A stretch of 64,000 bases of DNA from Streptomyces natalensis ATCC 27448 (GTDB lineage Bacteria > Actinomycetota > Actinomycetes > Streptomycetales > Streptomycetaceae): NCBI RefSeq assembly GCF_000935125.1, contig NZ_JRKI01000029.1, positions 186,001 through 250,000 of the forward strand, read 5' to 3'. Numbering within the stretch: position 1 is the stretch's first letter; every line of letters starts with the position of its first letter. The translations under genes were made by a program, and so were the position numbers. A model generated the notes under the pieces. It was not told the DNA's origin. It searched no databases and was given only the letters and a program-made list of their open reading frames with translations. Below are positions 26,558-35,760 of this stretch, one piece after another.

Positions 26558-26918
26558 ACCGTTCCCCTGTGATGGATCCTTCTCGACACTTCACATCCTG
26601 CCGAGCCCCGATAAACGATCACTAAATGGTCTCTGCGCGGCTACTGCCTCAGCGGCCCGGTCGCCGTGGCCAGACGCCCGGTTCGTAGGCCGAGGGCGGA
26701 AGTCGGATACGGGTCTGCGGGCGCCGGTAGGACTCTGGGGACGGCCTGGCCGACATCGGCGTGCTGCACGCAGCGCCACCGGGAGGCCCGCACGGAGAGC
26801 CAACCGCGTTTCGAAGCATGGAAGACGGCGCTCACCGTGGTGCGGTCGGTGAAACGTGTGTAGTAGTCGGGGACGGCAGCGCGAACCGGGGAAAGTCTGG
26901 TCCCCACAGGGAACAGCA
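26558..26918. other. Gap with no supportable gene
   Basis: It lies upstream of the small leftward gene and downstream of the propeller gene terminator. A leftward frame is open through it but only as an out-of-frame continuation of the neighbour. Confidence 0.35.
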
Positions 26919-26956
26919 GGGGCTTCTGGCCGGCAGTGGCGCCGGCCAGAGGCCCC
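26919..26956 (-). terminator. Terminator hairpin for the ABC/phosphoesterase operon
   Basis: A 16-bp inverted repeat (left arm 26919-26934, right arm 26941-26956) with one G-U-type mismatch and a 6-nt loop, about 20 bp past the stop of the propeller gene. Confidence 0.7.
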
Positions 26957-26975
26957 TTGACGCGCGCAGCCTTCG

Positions 26976-29762
26976 TCAGCCGTCGGACTCCGCCGACGGG
27001 ATGTAGGCACCCGGCACGTCCTTCGGTGCGTAGATCTTGGACTCGCCGGGGTAGGGCTTGGCCCAGTTGTGCGTCTGGTACCACGTGAGGTGGTTCATCT
27101 GCGCGGGGTTCGCGAAGTCGGGCACGGCGTGCGGGCCGGTCAGACGCTGGTGGGACTCCCATGTCTTCCACTGCGCCGCGAGCGTCTGCTTGTCCGCCGG
27201 CACCTTCGTCGTCGTCGGCGCGAGCACCGCCTTGCTGTCCTGCGGGGCCGGGGTGTCCGCGCCGCAGGGAGGCGGGGTGCTCAGGCCGTCGGTCAGTGAG
27301 ATCCGGTTGGGCTGTGCCGTGAACGGGGTGTTGTCCGGCTTCCGGGTGAACGCCCCGTACATCGGCGTCGCCGCGCTGTCCTTCTGGTTCATCGGGTGGA
27401 TCCCGAGGATCTGCTCGACGGTGCGGATCATCGTCATCTGCGAGTAGTAGTGGCTGTCGACCTTGCCGTGCTGGGCCCACGGGCTGATGATCTGGACCGG
27501 GGCACGGTGCCCGTCGACGTGGTCGATGCCGGCCTGGGAGTCGTCCTCGACGACGAAGATCGCAGAGTCCTTCCAGTACTTGCTGTGCGAGATCTCGTCG
27601 ACCATCTTGCCGACCGCGAGGTCGTTGTCCGCGACCTCGGCGGCCGGGCTCGGCGGGCCGCCGGTGTGGTCGTTGGAGAACCAGAACATGTTCAGGTTCG
27701 CCGGGCCGTTCTTCTCGAATTCCTGCTTCCAGATCTGGTACTTGTACACGTCCGGGACGTCGAGGTCGAACAGCGGGAAGCCGGGCACCGACACCTTGTT
27801 GAGCGACGGGATCGCCGAACCCGTCTGCATCGGGTACGCGGTCTGCTGACCCGTCGCGTCCATGTTCTTGGCGTCGCAGTACAGGTTCTGCCACGTCGCA
27901 CCGGCCGGCTTGCTCTCGACCGACTGGAACTCGCCGTAGTCCTTCACGGACTTGCCGACCGCCTGCGCACCGGACCATATGAAGCCGGTCTTCTGGTGGC
28001 CGAGGACGTCGTTCTCAGTGTCGTAGCTGCGCGCGTACTCACCGGCCGAGGACTCGGTGTACTCCGGATTGTCCGACTGCATCAGCCAGTTGTGGCCCTC
28101 GGCCGAGTTCGTGCCGATGTCGTAGAAGTTGTCGTAGAGCCCGAACTTCCTGGCCAGCGCGTGCTGGTTCGGCGTCACGTTCTCGCCGAACTGCGTGAAC
28201 GTCGGGTCGCCGTCGCCCTGCGACAGGTCGCCGTAGACCTGGTCGTAGGTCCGGTTCTCCTTCACGAGCAGGAAGACGTGCTTGATCGTCGAGGGGTCGC
28301 CGAGCCGCACCGGGACCGGCAGCGGTTTGGCGTGGCTCTTGCCCGTGGCCGTCGTGACCGAGCCGGGCGTCCAGCCGTTCTGCTTGAAGACCTTGGCCGT
28401 CTGGGACCTGATGACGCGGTCGTCCGGCAGCGTGAACTGCGTCAGGCTCGACGTCGTGTCATGGGTGCCGTGTCCGCCGGTGGTGGAGGGGCGGCGGGCG
28501 TCGATACCACGGGTATGGGAGACGACCACGTGTTTGCCCACGGCGGCGATTCCGGAGGGGAAGTAGTCCGTCGGCAGCAGGCCGAGGTAACTGGCGGGCT
28601 CCTGCGGGGACTTGTAGCGGTAGACGGCGACCGCGTTGGCGCGGCCGAGCGTCACCAGCAGGTGGCCGTCGTCGGTGAGCGTCACCGCGTTCGGCTCGTA
28701 GCCGACCCGGGCCTCCGGCCACGGCTGGGTGGAGATGGTCTGCACGACCTTGTCCTTGCGGCTGTCGATGACCGACACATTGTTGTCGGCGGTGTTGGTG
28801 ACGAACACCGCGCCCTTGGTCGCGTACACGGCGGTCGGGTGCAGACCGACGTCGATGGTGCCGACGGCGGCGTCGGGGTATCCCCTGCTCGAAGAGCTTG
28901 GGGAAGGGTCCGTCACGTCGATGACGCTGACCGTGCCGGTGGTGCTGGCTCCGGTGTGCGGGTTGGCCACCACCTGGGTGCCGTAGGAGTCGATCGTGGT
29001 GTCGCCGGGCTTCGCCGGGCGCCCGCCCTCGTTGCTGACGTACAACTTGCCACCGACCAGGGCGATTCCGCGGGGAGCGTTGCCAACTGGCCAGCTCTGC
29101 TTGAGGGTTCCGGTCGCCGCGTCGATGGCGACCACCCGGTTCTGGCCGTTGACCGCGGAATACACGGTGGAGCCGTCGGCGGAGAACACCGCAGCGCCCA
29201 CGAGCGCGTGCTTGGTTCCGTCGACCGGGATGGAGACGGTCACCGGGCTGGAGAGGGTGCCGTCCGCGGCCACGGTGAACTTGGTGTAGCCGTCTGCCTG
29301 GCCCAGCCACAGCTGCTTGCCGTCGGGCGAGTACGTCGGGCCCTCCTGGCCGACGGCGCCGCTCTTGATCCGCAGGTCGTCCGCCGCGTTGGTGCCGACC
29401 TTCTGCTTCACCTGCCCGGTCGCGAGGTCCATGACGACCAGCGACGCGTCACCGTCGGCGACCGAGGCCGCGAGGTGGGTGCCGTCCGGGCTGACCGCGG
29501 ACGACATGATCTTGCCGTCGTTGAGGACGGTGCGACTGCCGTACGGCTTGATGTACTGGTCGCTGGAGATGACCTGGCCGTCGGCGGTGACCTGGGCGAC
29601 CTGCTGGGTGCCGAACTGGCACGTCGAGGCGACCGCGGTACCCGTGACCCCGAGGGCGACGGCGATGCCTGCCGTCACCAGCAAGGTCCGGCGGCCGACG
29701 CGTCTGCCGAAGAGGTTGACCTGCGCCTTCTCGTCAACCCGGCGCTGCCGTGTTACCTGCAT
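26976..29762 (-). CDS. Secreted or anchored YVTN beta-propeller plus phosphoesterase protein
   Basis: 928 residues. A cytoplasmic basic stretch, then a hydrophobic segment at about 28-46 ('TLLVTAGIAVALGVTGTAVA'), places it outside the membrane. Residues about 60-430 are YncE-like beta-propeller repeats ('VSPDGTHLAASVADGDASLVV', 'NAVTLTDDGHLLVTLGRANAVAV'). Residues about 490-860 are a phosphoesterase (acid phosphatase/phospholipase C-like) domain: 'HVFLLVKENRTYDQVYGD', 'NSAEGHNWLMQ', 'AIFVVEDDSQAGIDHVDGHR'. Such fusions are known, with unclear substrates. It is last in an operon with an ABC exporter, 4 bp after the permease stop. A 33-bp palindromic element is inserted in frame at about residues 286-296, in the propeller. 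Confidence 0.85.
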   Translation of the reverse strand: MQVTRQRRVDEKAQVNLFGRRVGRRTLLVTAGIAVALGVTGTAVASTCQFGTQQVAQVTADGQVISSDQYIKPYGSRTVLNDGKIMSSAVSPDGTHLAASVADGDASLVVMDLATGQVKQKVGTNAADDLRIKSGAVGQEGPTYSPDGKQLWLGQADGYTKFTVAADGTLSSPVTVSIPVDGTKHALVGAAVFSADGSTVYSAVNGQNRVVAIDAATGTLKQSWPVGNAPRGIALVGGKLYVSNEGGRPAKPGDTTIDSYGTQVVANPHTGASTTGTVSVIDVTDPSPSSSSRGYPDAAVGTIDVGLHPTAVYATKGAVFVTNTADNNVSVIDSRKDKVVQTISTQPWPEARVGYEPNAVTLTDDGHLLVTLGRANAVAVYRYKSPQEPASYLGLLPTDYFPSGIAAVGKHVVVSHTRGIDARRPSTTGGHGTHDTTSSLTQFTLPDDRVIRSQTAKVFKQNGWTPGSVTTATGKSHAKPLPVPVRLGDPSTIKHVFLLVKENRTYDQVYGDLSQGDGDPTFTQFGENVTPNQHALARKFGLYDNFYDIGTNSAEGHNWLMQSDNPEYTESSAGEYARSYDTENDVLGHQKTGFIWSGAQAVGKSVKDYGEFQSVESKPAGATWQNLYCDAKNMDATGQQTAYPMQTGSAIPSLNKVSVPGFPLFDLDVPDVYKYQIWKQEFEKNGPANLNMFWFSNDHTGGPPSPAAEVADNDLAVGKMVDEISHSKYWKDSAIFVVEDDSQAGIDHVDGHRAPVQIISPWAQHGKVDSHYYSQMTMIRTVEQILGIHPMNQKDSAATPMYGAFTRKPDNTPFTAQPNRISLTDGLSTPPPCGADTPAPQDSKAVLAPTTTKVPADKQTLAAQWKTWESHQRLTGPHAVPDFANPAQMNHLTWYQTHNWAKPYPGESKIYAPKDVPGAYIPSAESDG
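28875..28907 (-). repeat. 33-bp palindromic element, copy A (in frame inside the propeller gene)
   Basis: On the minus strand it begins CCTTCCCCAAGCTC and ends CAGGGGATACCCC. It can fold through CCCC/GGGG and GCTC/GAGC. It encodes PSPSSSSRGYP, preceded by Asp. It is identical over 33 bp to copies at 38167 and 45988. Confidence 0.95.
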
Positions 29763-29766
29763 GGAA

Positions 29767-31125
29767 CTATCCCTTCGAGGTGGTGTCGAGCAGTTCGACG
29801 TTGCCGTCGAACTGCCACAGCGGATTCGGGGAGTCCCCGGTCGAAGTCCGCAGCAGGAAGTAGCCGTTCACTTCCTTCGGTCCGTCACCGTCGGCCACGA
29901 ACCGACCGTCAGGGCCGACGTCGAGCTGGTAGATGGCCGTCCCCGCGACGGCGATGCCGGGCAGATGCCAGGTCACGACGCAGCGCCAGTCGTTGCCCGC
30001 CCCTTCCTGGGCGGCCTGGCCGTCGCTCTTGGTGCACGCCGCCGTGGTCCGCAGCTGCGCCTCCGTGACGGCGGGGCGGTGGAGCTGCCGGGTCTGGAGG
30101 CGATAGAGGTGGGCGAACGCCGTGGCGACGGACCGCTGGACCGTGCCCTGCTCGATCCCGGAACCCGCCGAGGGGGTCGCCACGGCGAGGGCCACAACGG
30201 TGAGAGCGGTCAGTCCGGCCAGTGGCAGGAGCCCGACGGTGAGCGCACGGCGCCCGGAACCGTCGTGGACGAGATTGGTGAAGTCCCGCCGCAGGAACAG
30301 CACATGGGCCAGCGCGGTCGCGAGCACGGCCCACACCAGGCTGACGACGATGCCGATCAGGAGCGGGCCGAGCTGCATGGGGCTGGTGAACAGACCGTTC
30401 CAGGCGATGAAGGCGTAGCTCGGCAGGGCGAGGCGTACGGCGACGGGCAGCGGCAGCATCTGGGCGAGCTGCATCGCGAGCGCGAGGAGGCCGGGCAGCA
30501 GCAGTCCCATCGGGGACCGCCCCAGCGCGATGGACCCGAGCAGTCCGACCGCGGCGAGGGCCAACGTCGGGGCGAGTACGCAAATCCAGGCGAGCAGGAC
30601 CTTACCGGCGGCGTCCGCCGGCGCGAGCAGATGGCCGTCGAGGCCGACCAGCGGCTGGTTGCCGACCGCCACCACGCCGCCGGCCGCGCTGGAACAGCCC
30701 AGCCCGGTCACGAGCAGCAGCAGGACGGTAAGACTGGCCAGTGCCTTCGCCGCGAAGATCCGTCGGGGCGACCGGACGGCCACGAGGAGGTGGCGCCAGG
30801 TGCCGAGCCGGTCCTCGGAGGCGAACACGTCGCCGGCGACCACCGAGGTCAGCAGTGGGAGCGCCCAGGTGCCCGCGAATCCGAGCATCACCAGCGGACC
30901 GGCCCACCCGGTGGAGTGCATCCAGCGGCCGAAGAGCGTGTCGGAAGGGAGCGTGCTCTGCTGACTCACTGCGGCGACGAAGAGCGCCGGCGCGATCCAG
31001 CAGGCGAGGACGAGCAAGCGGATGCGCCCTTGCGAGACCAGCTTGACCAGCTCGAAGCGGTAGCTGCGCGACACCGAAACGCGCCGGGCACCGGCGACCT
31101 CGCGCGCGGCGACGGCCGCGGTCAT
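29767..31125 (-). CDS. ABC transporter permease with an extra extracytoplasmic tail
   Basis: 452 residues. At least six hydrophobic segments lie in residues 1-320 ('RIRLLVLACWIAPALFVAAV', 'LLLLVTGLGCSSAAGGVVAVG', 'VLLAWICVLAPTLALAAVGLL' and others), the ABC-2 style of exporter permease. The C-terminal about 110 residues after the last segment are hydrophilic ('VQRSVATAFAHLYRLQTRQL', later 'YQLDVGPDGRFVADGDGPKEV') and should face outside. ATG 31125 overlaps the ATPase stop (ATGA). The cargo is unknown. The neighbour is an external phosphoesterase. Confidence 0.8.
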   Translation of the reverse strand: MTAAVAAREVAGARRVSVSRSYRFELVKLVSQGRIRLLVLACWIAPALFVAAVSQQSTLPSDTLFGRWMHSTGWAGPLVMLGFAGTWALPLLTSVVAGDVFASEDRLGTWRHLLVAVRSPRRIFAAKALASLTVLLLLVTGLGCSSAAGGVVAVGNQPLVGLDGHLLAPADAAGKVLLAWICVLAPTLALAAVGLLGSIALGRSPMGLLLPGLLALAMQLAQMLPLPVAVRLALPSYAFIAWNGLFTSPMQLGPLLIGIVVSLVWAVLATALAHVLFLRRDFTNLVHDGSGRRALTVGLLPLAGLTALTVVALAVATPSAGSGIEQGTVQRSVATAFAHLYRLQTRQLHRPAVTEAQLRTTAACTKSDGQAAQEGAGNDWRCVVTWHLPGIAVAGTAIYQLDVGPDGRFVADGDGPKEVNGYFLLRTSTGDSPNPLWQFDGNVELLDTTSKG

Positions 31126-32063
31126 CGGCCCGCCTCCTGCTGCTCGGTGAGAGCGAGGAACGCGGCCTCGAGCGGCGACACCACAGGTGCGAGCTCGCGC
31201 ACCGCGACACCCGACTGCACGAGCCGCACCACCAGCTCATCCAGAGCCGGCAGCAGCGTGCGCACCACGAGCACCTCGGCGTCATGCCGTGCCCCGGCGT
31301 CGTCGACGACCCGGATACCGGCCGTGTCGGCGGCCAGCCGGCGCGCGGACTGCGGGTCGGAGGTGCGCAACCGGTAGTCGAGGTCACGGTTCTCGGCGGC
31401 CAGCTTGTTCAGCGGTCCGGAGAAGACCACCCGTCCGGTGGCGAGGAGGGTGACCTCGGAGCACAGTGCCTCGACGTCATCCATGCGGTGGCTCGAGAGC
31501 ACGACGCTGGTTCCGTCGTTCGCGAGCCGGGTGAGGACACCGTGCACGTGTTTTTTGCCCGCCGGGTCGAGGCCGTTGGAAGGTTCGTCGAGCACGATCA
31601 GCCGGGGCTTGGTGAGCAGGGCGGCGGCGAGCCCGAGCCGCTGACGCATGCCGAGGGAGAAGCCGCGGACCCGGTCGTCGGCGACATCAGTGAGCCCGAC
31701 CTGGTCGAGCACGTCGTCGATCCCCGCCGTCCGCGCGTCGTGGCCGCGGAGAGCGGCCAGTGCGGCGAGGTTCTGCCGGGCGGTGAGCGAGGGGTAGAGA
31801 CCAGGCCCGTCCACGAAGCCGGCGACACCGTCGGGAGCGGCGAGCGCCCGCCCGACCGGCATGCCCAGGATCTTCAGGCTCCCGCTGTCGGCGACGGCCA
31901 GGCCCAGCAGCAGGCCGAGCAATGTCGTCTTGCCGGCGCCGTTGGGGCCGGCCAAGCCGTGGATCTGGCCCTGCGGAACCTCCAGATCGATGTCGTCGAG
32001 TGCGACGACGTCGCCGAAGCATTTCGTGATCCCGCGAGCCCGGACCGCGAGGACTGCGTCCAT
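31122..32063 (-). CDS. ABC transporter ATP-binding protein (BcrA-like)
   Basis: 313 residues. Walker A 'GPNGAGKTTLL', signature 'SLGMRQRLGLAAALL', Walker B 'LIVLDEPSNGLDP' and the switch His ('VLSSHRMDD') are all intact, with a C-terminal about 90-residue extension as in bacitracin- or drug-exporter ATPases. AAGGAGGG precedes ATG 32063. First gene of the leftward three-gene operon, and it powers the adjoining permease. Confidence 0.95.
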   Translation of the reverse strand: MDAVLAVRARGITKCFGDVVALDDIDLEVPQGQIHGLAGPNGAGKTTLLGLLLGLAVADSGSLKILGMPVGRALAAPDGVAGFVDGPGLYPSLTARQNLAALAALRGHDARTAGIDDVLDQVGLTDVADDRVRGFSLGMRQRLGLAAALLTKPRLIVLDEPSNGLDPAGKKHVHGVLTRLANDGTSVVLSSHRMDDVEALCSEVTLLATGRVVFSGPLNKLAAENRDLDYRLRTSDPQSARRLAADTAGIRVVDDAGARHDAEVLVVRTLLPALDELVVRLVQSGVAVRELAPVVSPLEAAFLALTEQQEAGR

Positions 32064-32720
32064 GAACCCCCTCCTTACAAACCGTCAAGGACCGTAGGGA
32101 CGGCATGGAACGGGGGCAGGGAGACGAGCTGAACGTTCCGGGAACGGGGGACGGCAGGCGTCCCAAGCACTGACGCCCCGCCGCCGGTCCTTCGCCGGAC
32201 CGGACGACACCGACCAGGCACCCGCCTGACAACAGCTCAGCTCAACTCAACTCCCGGGCCCGGCCAGGGACATGGGGCAGGCCCGCGCCAACTCGCCCAC
32301 TGCGGCGTAGATATCTGTACCCCCTTTGAGGACCCGGCACTACTGACCGCGGCTCAGCCGGCAGTGCCGGGACGCCTCGGGGTTGCCGGTGCCGGCGGCT
32401 CGGAGGATTCCCGTCATCCCAGGTCAGGAGGCATGTCTTCGTCGCCAAGCACCCACAGGTAGTGATCGTTTGGTGAATCCGGCTTCAAAGCCTGAGCACA
32501 AGTTGCACACATCCCCTCTTCAGGCGGGCTCCGATGCTCTACATTGACCGTGCTTCACATGACACGAGGCGACAAATCATGATCTATAGGTCCAATGCTA
32601 TGGACAGCCAACAGCCGCGCCCCCGGCGCCAGATGTGGGGGTGATCAATTCCTGGAGCCCGAGAGGGGCTCGGGTGCGGGGAGCACCCGAGGCAGCGCTG
32701 CAACAGCCGGAATGTCATTA
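32064..32720. promoter_or_regulatory. Divergent region between the ABC operon and the polysaccharide operon
   Basis: About 650 bp with no supportable gene. The part from 32460 to 32600 is the least GC-rich of the region (e.g. GACAAATCATGATCTATAGG) and is the natural place for the promoter of the 28-kb polysaccharide operon. No single box is assigned. Confidence 0.4.
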
Positions 32721-32833
32721 GCGGGGGGCGGGGGCCTCCCGGGGGGAGGAACAGCGCGGCGCGGGGGGCGGGGGCTTCCCGAAGGGAGGAACAGTGTGGG
32801 GGGCACGCGCCTCCCAGGGGGAGGAACCGTGTG
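32721..32833 (+). repeat. 40-bp tandem repeat carrying three Shine-Dalgarno hairpins
   Basis: Copies at 32721-32760 and 32761-32800 match at about 34 of 40 bases, and a shorter third copy runs to 32833. Each contains a 6-bp hairpin whose right arm is a GGGAGG ribosome site: 32735-32749 (CCTCCC/GGGAGG), 32775-32789 (CTTCCC/GGGAGG, loop GAA) and 32810-32824 (CCTCCC/GGGAGG). The last precedes the chosen start of the priming transferase. Sequestration could throttle translation of the operon's first gene. Confidence 0.75.
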
Positions 32834-34355
32834 GAGCGAACACGTCGAGCCCACTGGCGACGTGGGGGGGTCTGTGCAACAGGGGGAATGGGTCAGCCCT
32901 TTTCTCTCGGCGGACGGGCATCCGGTGGACGGGGCAGTCAGCCCGCCCGCGATCGACTGGGAGCAGCGCTACCGCCGTACCGTGATCACCAGCGATACCG
33001 TGACCACCGCCTTCGTGGTGGCGGCGATCGGCAACTTCTTCGGGGTCCGGGACGCGGCCAACTGGCATGAGAAGTGGGGGATTCTCGCATTCTGCACCGA
33101 GCTGCTGGTGCTGGGGGCGCTTGCGGTGAGCCGGTCGTGGGCTCCGGCCGTGCTCGGCCAGGGCGCCGAGGAATTCCGCCGGCTCGGACGCTCACTGTTC
33201 ATGGCGACCGTCGTACTGGCGCTCGGCGGGATCGCCCTCACCTCGCGCAACATCAAGCTCTGGATCTTCGTCGCGATACCCGCGATCGCGCTCATCACCA
33301 TGACCGCGCGGTATCTGCTGCGCCTCTGGCTGCACAAACAGCGGAAGGAAGGACGGTGCCTGCGACCGGTGCTAGCTGCCGGGAGCCTGGTCACCGTGCG
33401 CGACCTGATCGCCCGGACCCGCAAGTTCCCGCACCTCGGCTGGCGGGTGGATGCGGTGTGCACGACGGACGGTCTCGGGCTCGACGAGGGTGACCAACTG
33501 GACGGAGTACCGGTCGTCGGTCGCCTGCCGGACGTCGCGAGCCACGTCCAGCGCGACGGTTACCGTGTCGTCGCGGTCACACCGGACCCGTACTGGTCAC
33601 CGGAGCGGCTGCAACGGCTGGCCTGGAACCTCGAAGGCAGCGATGCCGAGATGGTCGTGGCCCCCGTGCTGATGGAGGTGGCCGGCCCGCGGCTGCACGT
33701 CGACGCGGTGCTCGGGATACCACTGCTGCGGGTCAGCATGCCGATCTTCACCGGGGGCCGCCGGGCGGTCAAAGAGGTCGTCGACCGGATGGGCGCGGCG
33801 GTCCTGCTGATGCTGTTCGCGCCGCTGATGGTGCTCGTCGGGCTACTGGTGCTGACGGACAGCCGGGGCGGGGCGTTCTACCGCCAGCGCAGGGTCGGCA
33901 AGGACGGCCGCGAGTTCACCATTCTCAAGTTCCGCACCATGGTCGTCGGGGCCCACGGGGCACGTGCCGCGCTGGCCGACCACAACGAGGGTGCGGGGCT
34001 GTTGTTCAAGGTTCGCCGGGATCCGCGGGTGACCCGGGTGGGAACGGTGCTGCGCCGGTACTCGCTCGACGAGCTCCCGCAGCTCTTCAACGTGCTCACC
34101 GGATCGATGTCGCTCGTCGGTCCGCGCCCTCCGTTGCCGGAGGAGTCCGCCGCGTACGGCCCGGACATCCGGCGACGACTGCTGGTCAAGCCCGGACTCA
34201 CCGGCCTGTGGCAGATCAGCGGACGCAGCGACCTGCCGTGGGAGGAGGCCGTCCGCCTCGACCTGCGGTACGTGGAGGACTGGTCGCTCGCCCTCGACAC
34301 GGTGATCTTGTGGAAGACGCTGCGTGCGGTGCTCCACGGGCAGGGGGCGTACTGA
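32829..34355 (+). CDS. Polyprenyl-phosphate sugar phosphotransferase, priming enzyme of polysaccharide synthesis (WcaJ/CpsE-like)
   Basis: 508 residues from GTG 32829. It transfers sugar-1-phosphate from a nucleotide sugar to undecaprenyl phosphate, the first committed step. Four hydrophobic segments fall in residues about 55-180, a CoA-binding-like middle domain follows, and a last membrane segment is at about 320-343. The catalytic bacterial sugar transferase domain follows: 'YRQRRVGKDGREFTILKFRTM', 'LRRYSLDELPQLFNVLTG', 'MSLVGPRPPLPEE' and 'KPGLTGLWQISGRSD'. The frame is open 230 bp upstream through Gly/Arg-rich repeats, so alternative starts (GTG 32796) exist. It has a GGGGGAGG site inside a hairpin. 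First gene of the operon. Confidence 0.9.
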   Translation: MWSEHVEPTGDVGGSVQQGEWVSPFLSADGHPVDGAVSPPAIDWEQRYRRTVITSDTVTTAFVVAAIGNFFGVRDAANWHEKWGILAFCTELLVLGALAVSRSWAPAVLGQGAEEFRRLGRSLFMATVVLALGGIALTSRNIKLWIFVAIPAIALITMTARYLLRLWLHKQRKEGRCLRPVLAAGSLVTVRDLIARTRKFPHLGWRVDAVCTTDGLGLDEGDQLDGVPVVGRLPDVASHVQRDGYRVVAVTPDPYWSPERLQRLAWNLEGSDAEMVVAPVLMEVAGPRLHVDAVLGIPLLRVSMPIFTGGRRAVKEVVDRMGAAVLLMLFAPLMVLVGLLVLTDSRGGAFYRQRRVGKDGREFTILKFRTMVVGAHGARAALADHNEGAGLLFKVRRDPRVTRVGTVLRRYSLDELPQLFNVLTGSMSLVGPRPPLPEESAAYGPDIRRRLLVKPGLTGLWQISGRSDLPWEEAVRLDLRYVEDWSLALDTVILWKTLRAVLHGQGAY

Positions 34356-34389
34356 TGCGCGGGGGGTGCCGTTTGGTCGGCGCACGGAC

Positions 34390-34420
34390 GGCAGGCCGCA
34401 GGGGCCTGCCTGGGGGGAGG
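34390..34420 (+). promoter_or_regulatory. Hairpin and strong ribosome site before the dehydrogenase
   Basis: GGCAGGCC (34390-34397) pairs with GGCCTGCC (34403-34410), directly followed by TGGGGGGAGG, 8 bp from GTG 34429. It resembles the leader hairpins of the first gene and may set expression of the second. Confidence 0.5.
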
Positions 34421-34428
34421 AACGAGTC

Positions 34429-35760
34429 GTGAGAGTAAGCGTCTTCGGGCTCGGTTACGTGGGCTGCGTGTCGGCCGCGTGCCTGGCCAGCATGGGTCAC
34501 GAGGTCATCGGGGTGGACGTCAACCAGGTGAAGGTCGACCTGGTCAACGACGGCAAGGCCCCGGTGGTCGAGGAACGGATCGGCGAGCTCAGCGCCGAGG
34601 TCGTGCGGGCCGGAGCGTTGCGCGCCACCCGCGACGTCCGCGAGGCGATCATGGGCAGCGAGGTGTCGCTGGTCTGCGTGGGCACGCCGTCGGAGCCCAA
34701 CGGCAGCCTGTGCACCACGTACTTGGAGCGGGTCACCGAGCAGATCGGCGCCGCGCTGGCGGAGCGGGGTGGGCGCAGCGGGCGGCACACCGTCGTGTTC
34801 CGCAGCACCATGCTGCCGGGCACCTGCCTGAACCTGCTGGTACCGATCCTGGAGAAGTACGTCGGCGGCACGACCGGGGTGGACTTCGGGGTCGCGGTCA
34901 ACCCGGAGTTCCTGCGCGAGGGCACGAGCGTGCGGGACTTCTTCGACCCGCCCAAGACCGTCATCGGCGAACTCGACCCGGCAAGCGGCGACGTGGTGGC
35001 GGCGCTGTACGACGGCCTGCCCGGCGAGGTGTTCCGGGTGCCGGTCCCGACGGCCGAGGCCATCAAGTATGCGGACAACGCGTTCCACGGCCTCAAGATC
35101 GGCTTCGCGAACGAGCTGGGCGCGGTGTGCCAGGCGCTCGGGGTGGACTCGCACCAGGTGATCGACGTGTTCCTGGCCGACCGCAAGCTGAACATCAGCC
35201 CCGCCTACCTGCGGCCCGGCTTCGCCTTCGGCGGCTCCTGCCTGCCCAAGGACCTGCGCAGCCTGGTCCACGCGGCGCAGCGGGCCGACGTCTCGGTGCC
35301 CATCCTCGCCCATGTGCTGCCCTCCAACTCCGACCATCTGCAACGCGCGGTGGAGCTGGTCGAGCGCACCGGCAAACGCCGGGTGGGAATGTTCGGGCTG
35401 TCCTTCAAACCCGGCACCGACGACCTCCGTGAGAGCCCGCTCGTCGAGCTGGCGGAGCGGCTCTTCGGCAAGGGTTACGACCTCAAGATCTATGACGCCA
35501 ACGTGAGCCTTTCCCGGCTGCTCGGCGCGAACCGCGAGTACATCGAGAACCGACTGCCGCACCTCGCGCAGCTGCTCGCGGACTCCGTCGACGAGGTGCT
35601 CAAGCATGCCGAGGTGTGCCTGGTCGGGACCAGAGATCCGGCCGTCCTTTCGGCGCTGCCCCATGGCGGCGCCGACGGGTCGCTGATCGTCGACCTCATC
35701 CGCCTTCCCGACGCCGAGTCGCGCCGGGCCGAACCGGGGTACGTGGGCCTTGCTTGGTGA
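34429..35760 (+). CDS. Nucleotide-sugar 6-dehydrogenase, closest in motifs to GDP-mannose dehydrogenase AlgD
   Basis: 443 residues. NAD-dependent four-electron oxidation of a nucleotide hexose to the uronate. Rossmann start 'VSVFGLGYVGCVSA', substrate motif 'VNPEFLREGTSVRDFF', catalytic Cys271 in 'FAFGGSCLPKDLR', and 'FGLSFKPGTDDLRESPLVEL'. The text around residues 320-440 ('LFGKGYDLKIYDANV', 'GANREYIENRLPHL', C-terminal Trp) tracks AlgD better than UDP-glucose dehydrogenases, so GDP-mannose to GDP-mannuronate is my first choice and UDP-glucose the alternative. The GTG start has GGGGGGAGG. The last bases run into a 15-bp tandem repeat shared with the next gene. Confidence 0.85.
   Translation: MRVSVFGLGYVGCVSAACLASMGHEVIGVDVNQVKVDLVNDGKAPVVEERIGELSAEVVRAGALRATRDVREAIMGSEVSLVCVGTPSEPNGSLCTTYLERVTEQIGAALAERGGRSGRHTVVFRSTMLPGTCLNLLVPILEKYVGGTTGVDFGVAVNPEFLREGTSVRDFFDPPKTVIGELDPASGDVVAALYDGLPGEVFRVPVPTAEAIKYADNAFHGLKIGFANELGAVCQALGVDSHQVIDVFLADRKLNISPAYLRPGFAFGGSCLPKDLRSLVHAAQRADVSVPILAHVLPSNSDHLQRAVELVERTGKRRVGMFGLSFKPGTDDLRESPLVELAERLFGKGYDLKIYDANVSLSRLLGANREYIENRLPHLAQLLADSVDEVLKHAEVCLVGTRDPAVLSALPHGGADGSLIVDLIRLPDAESRRAEPGYVGLAW

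Noticed and set aside
26591-26975. Open frames between the small unknown gene and the propeller gene
   Set aside because: No start context. The frame is an out-of-phase continuation of the neighbouring gene.
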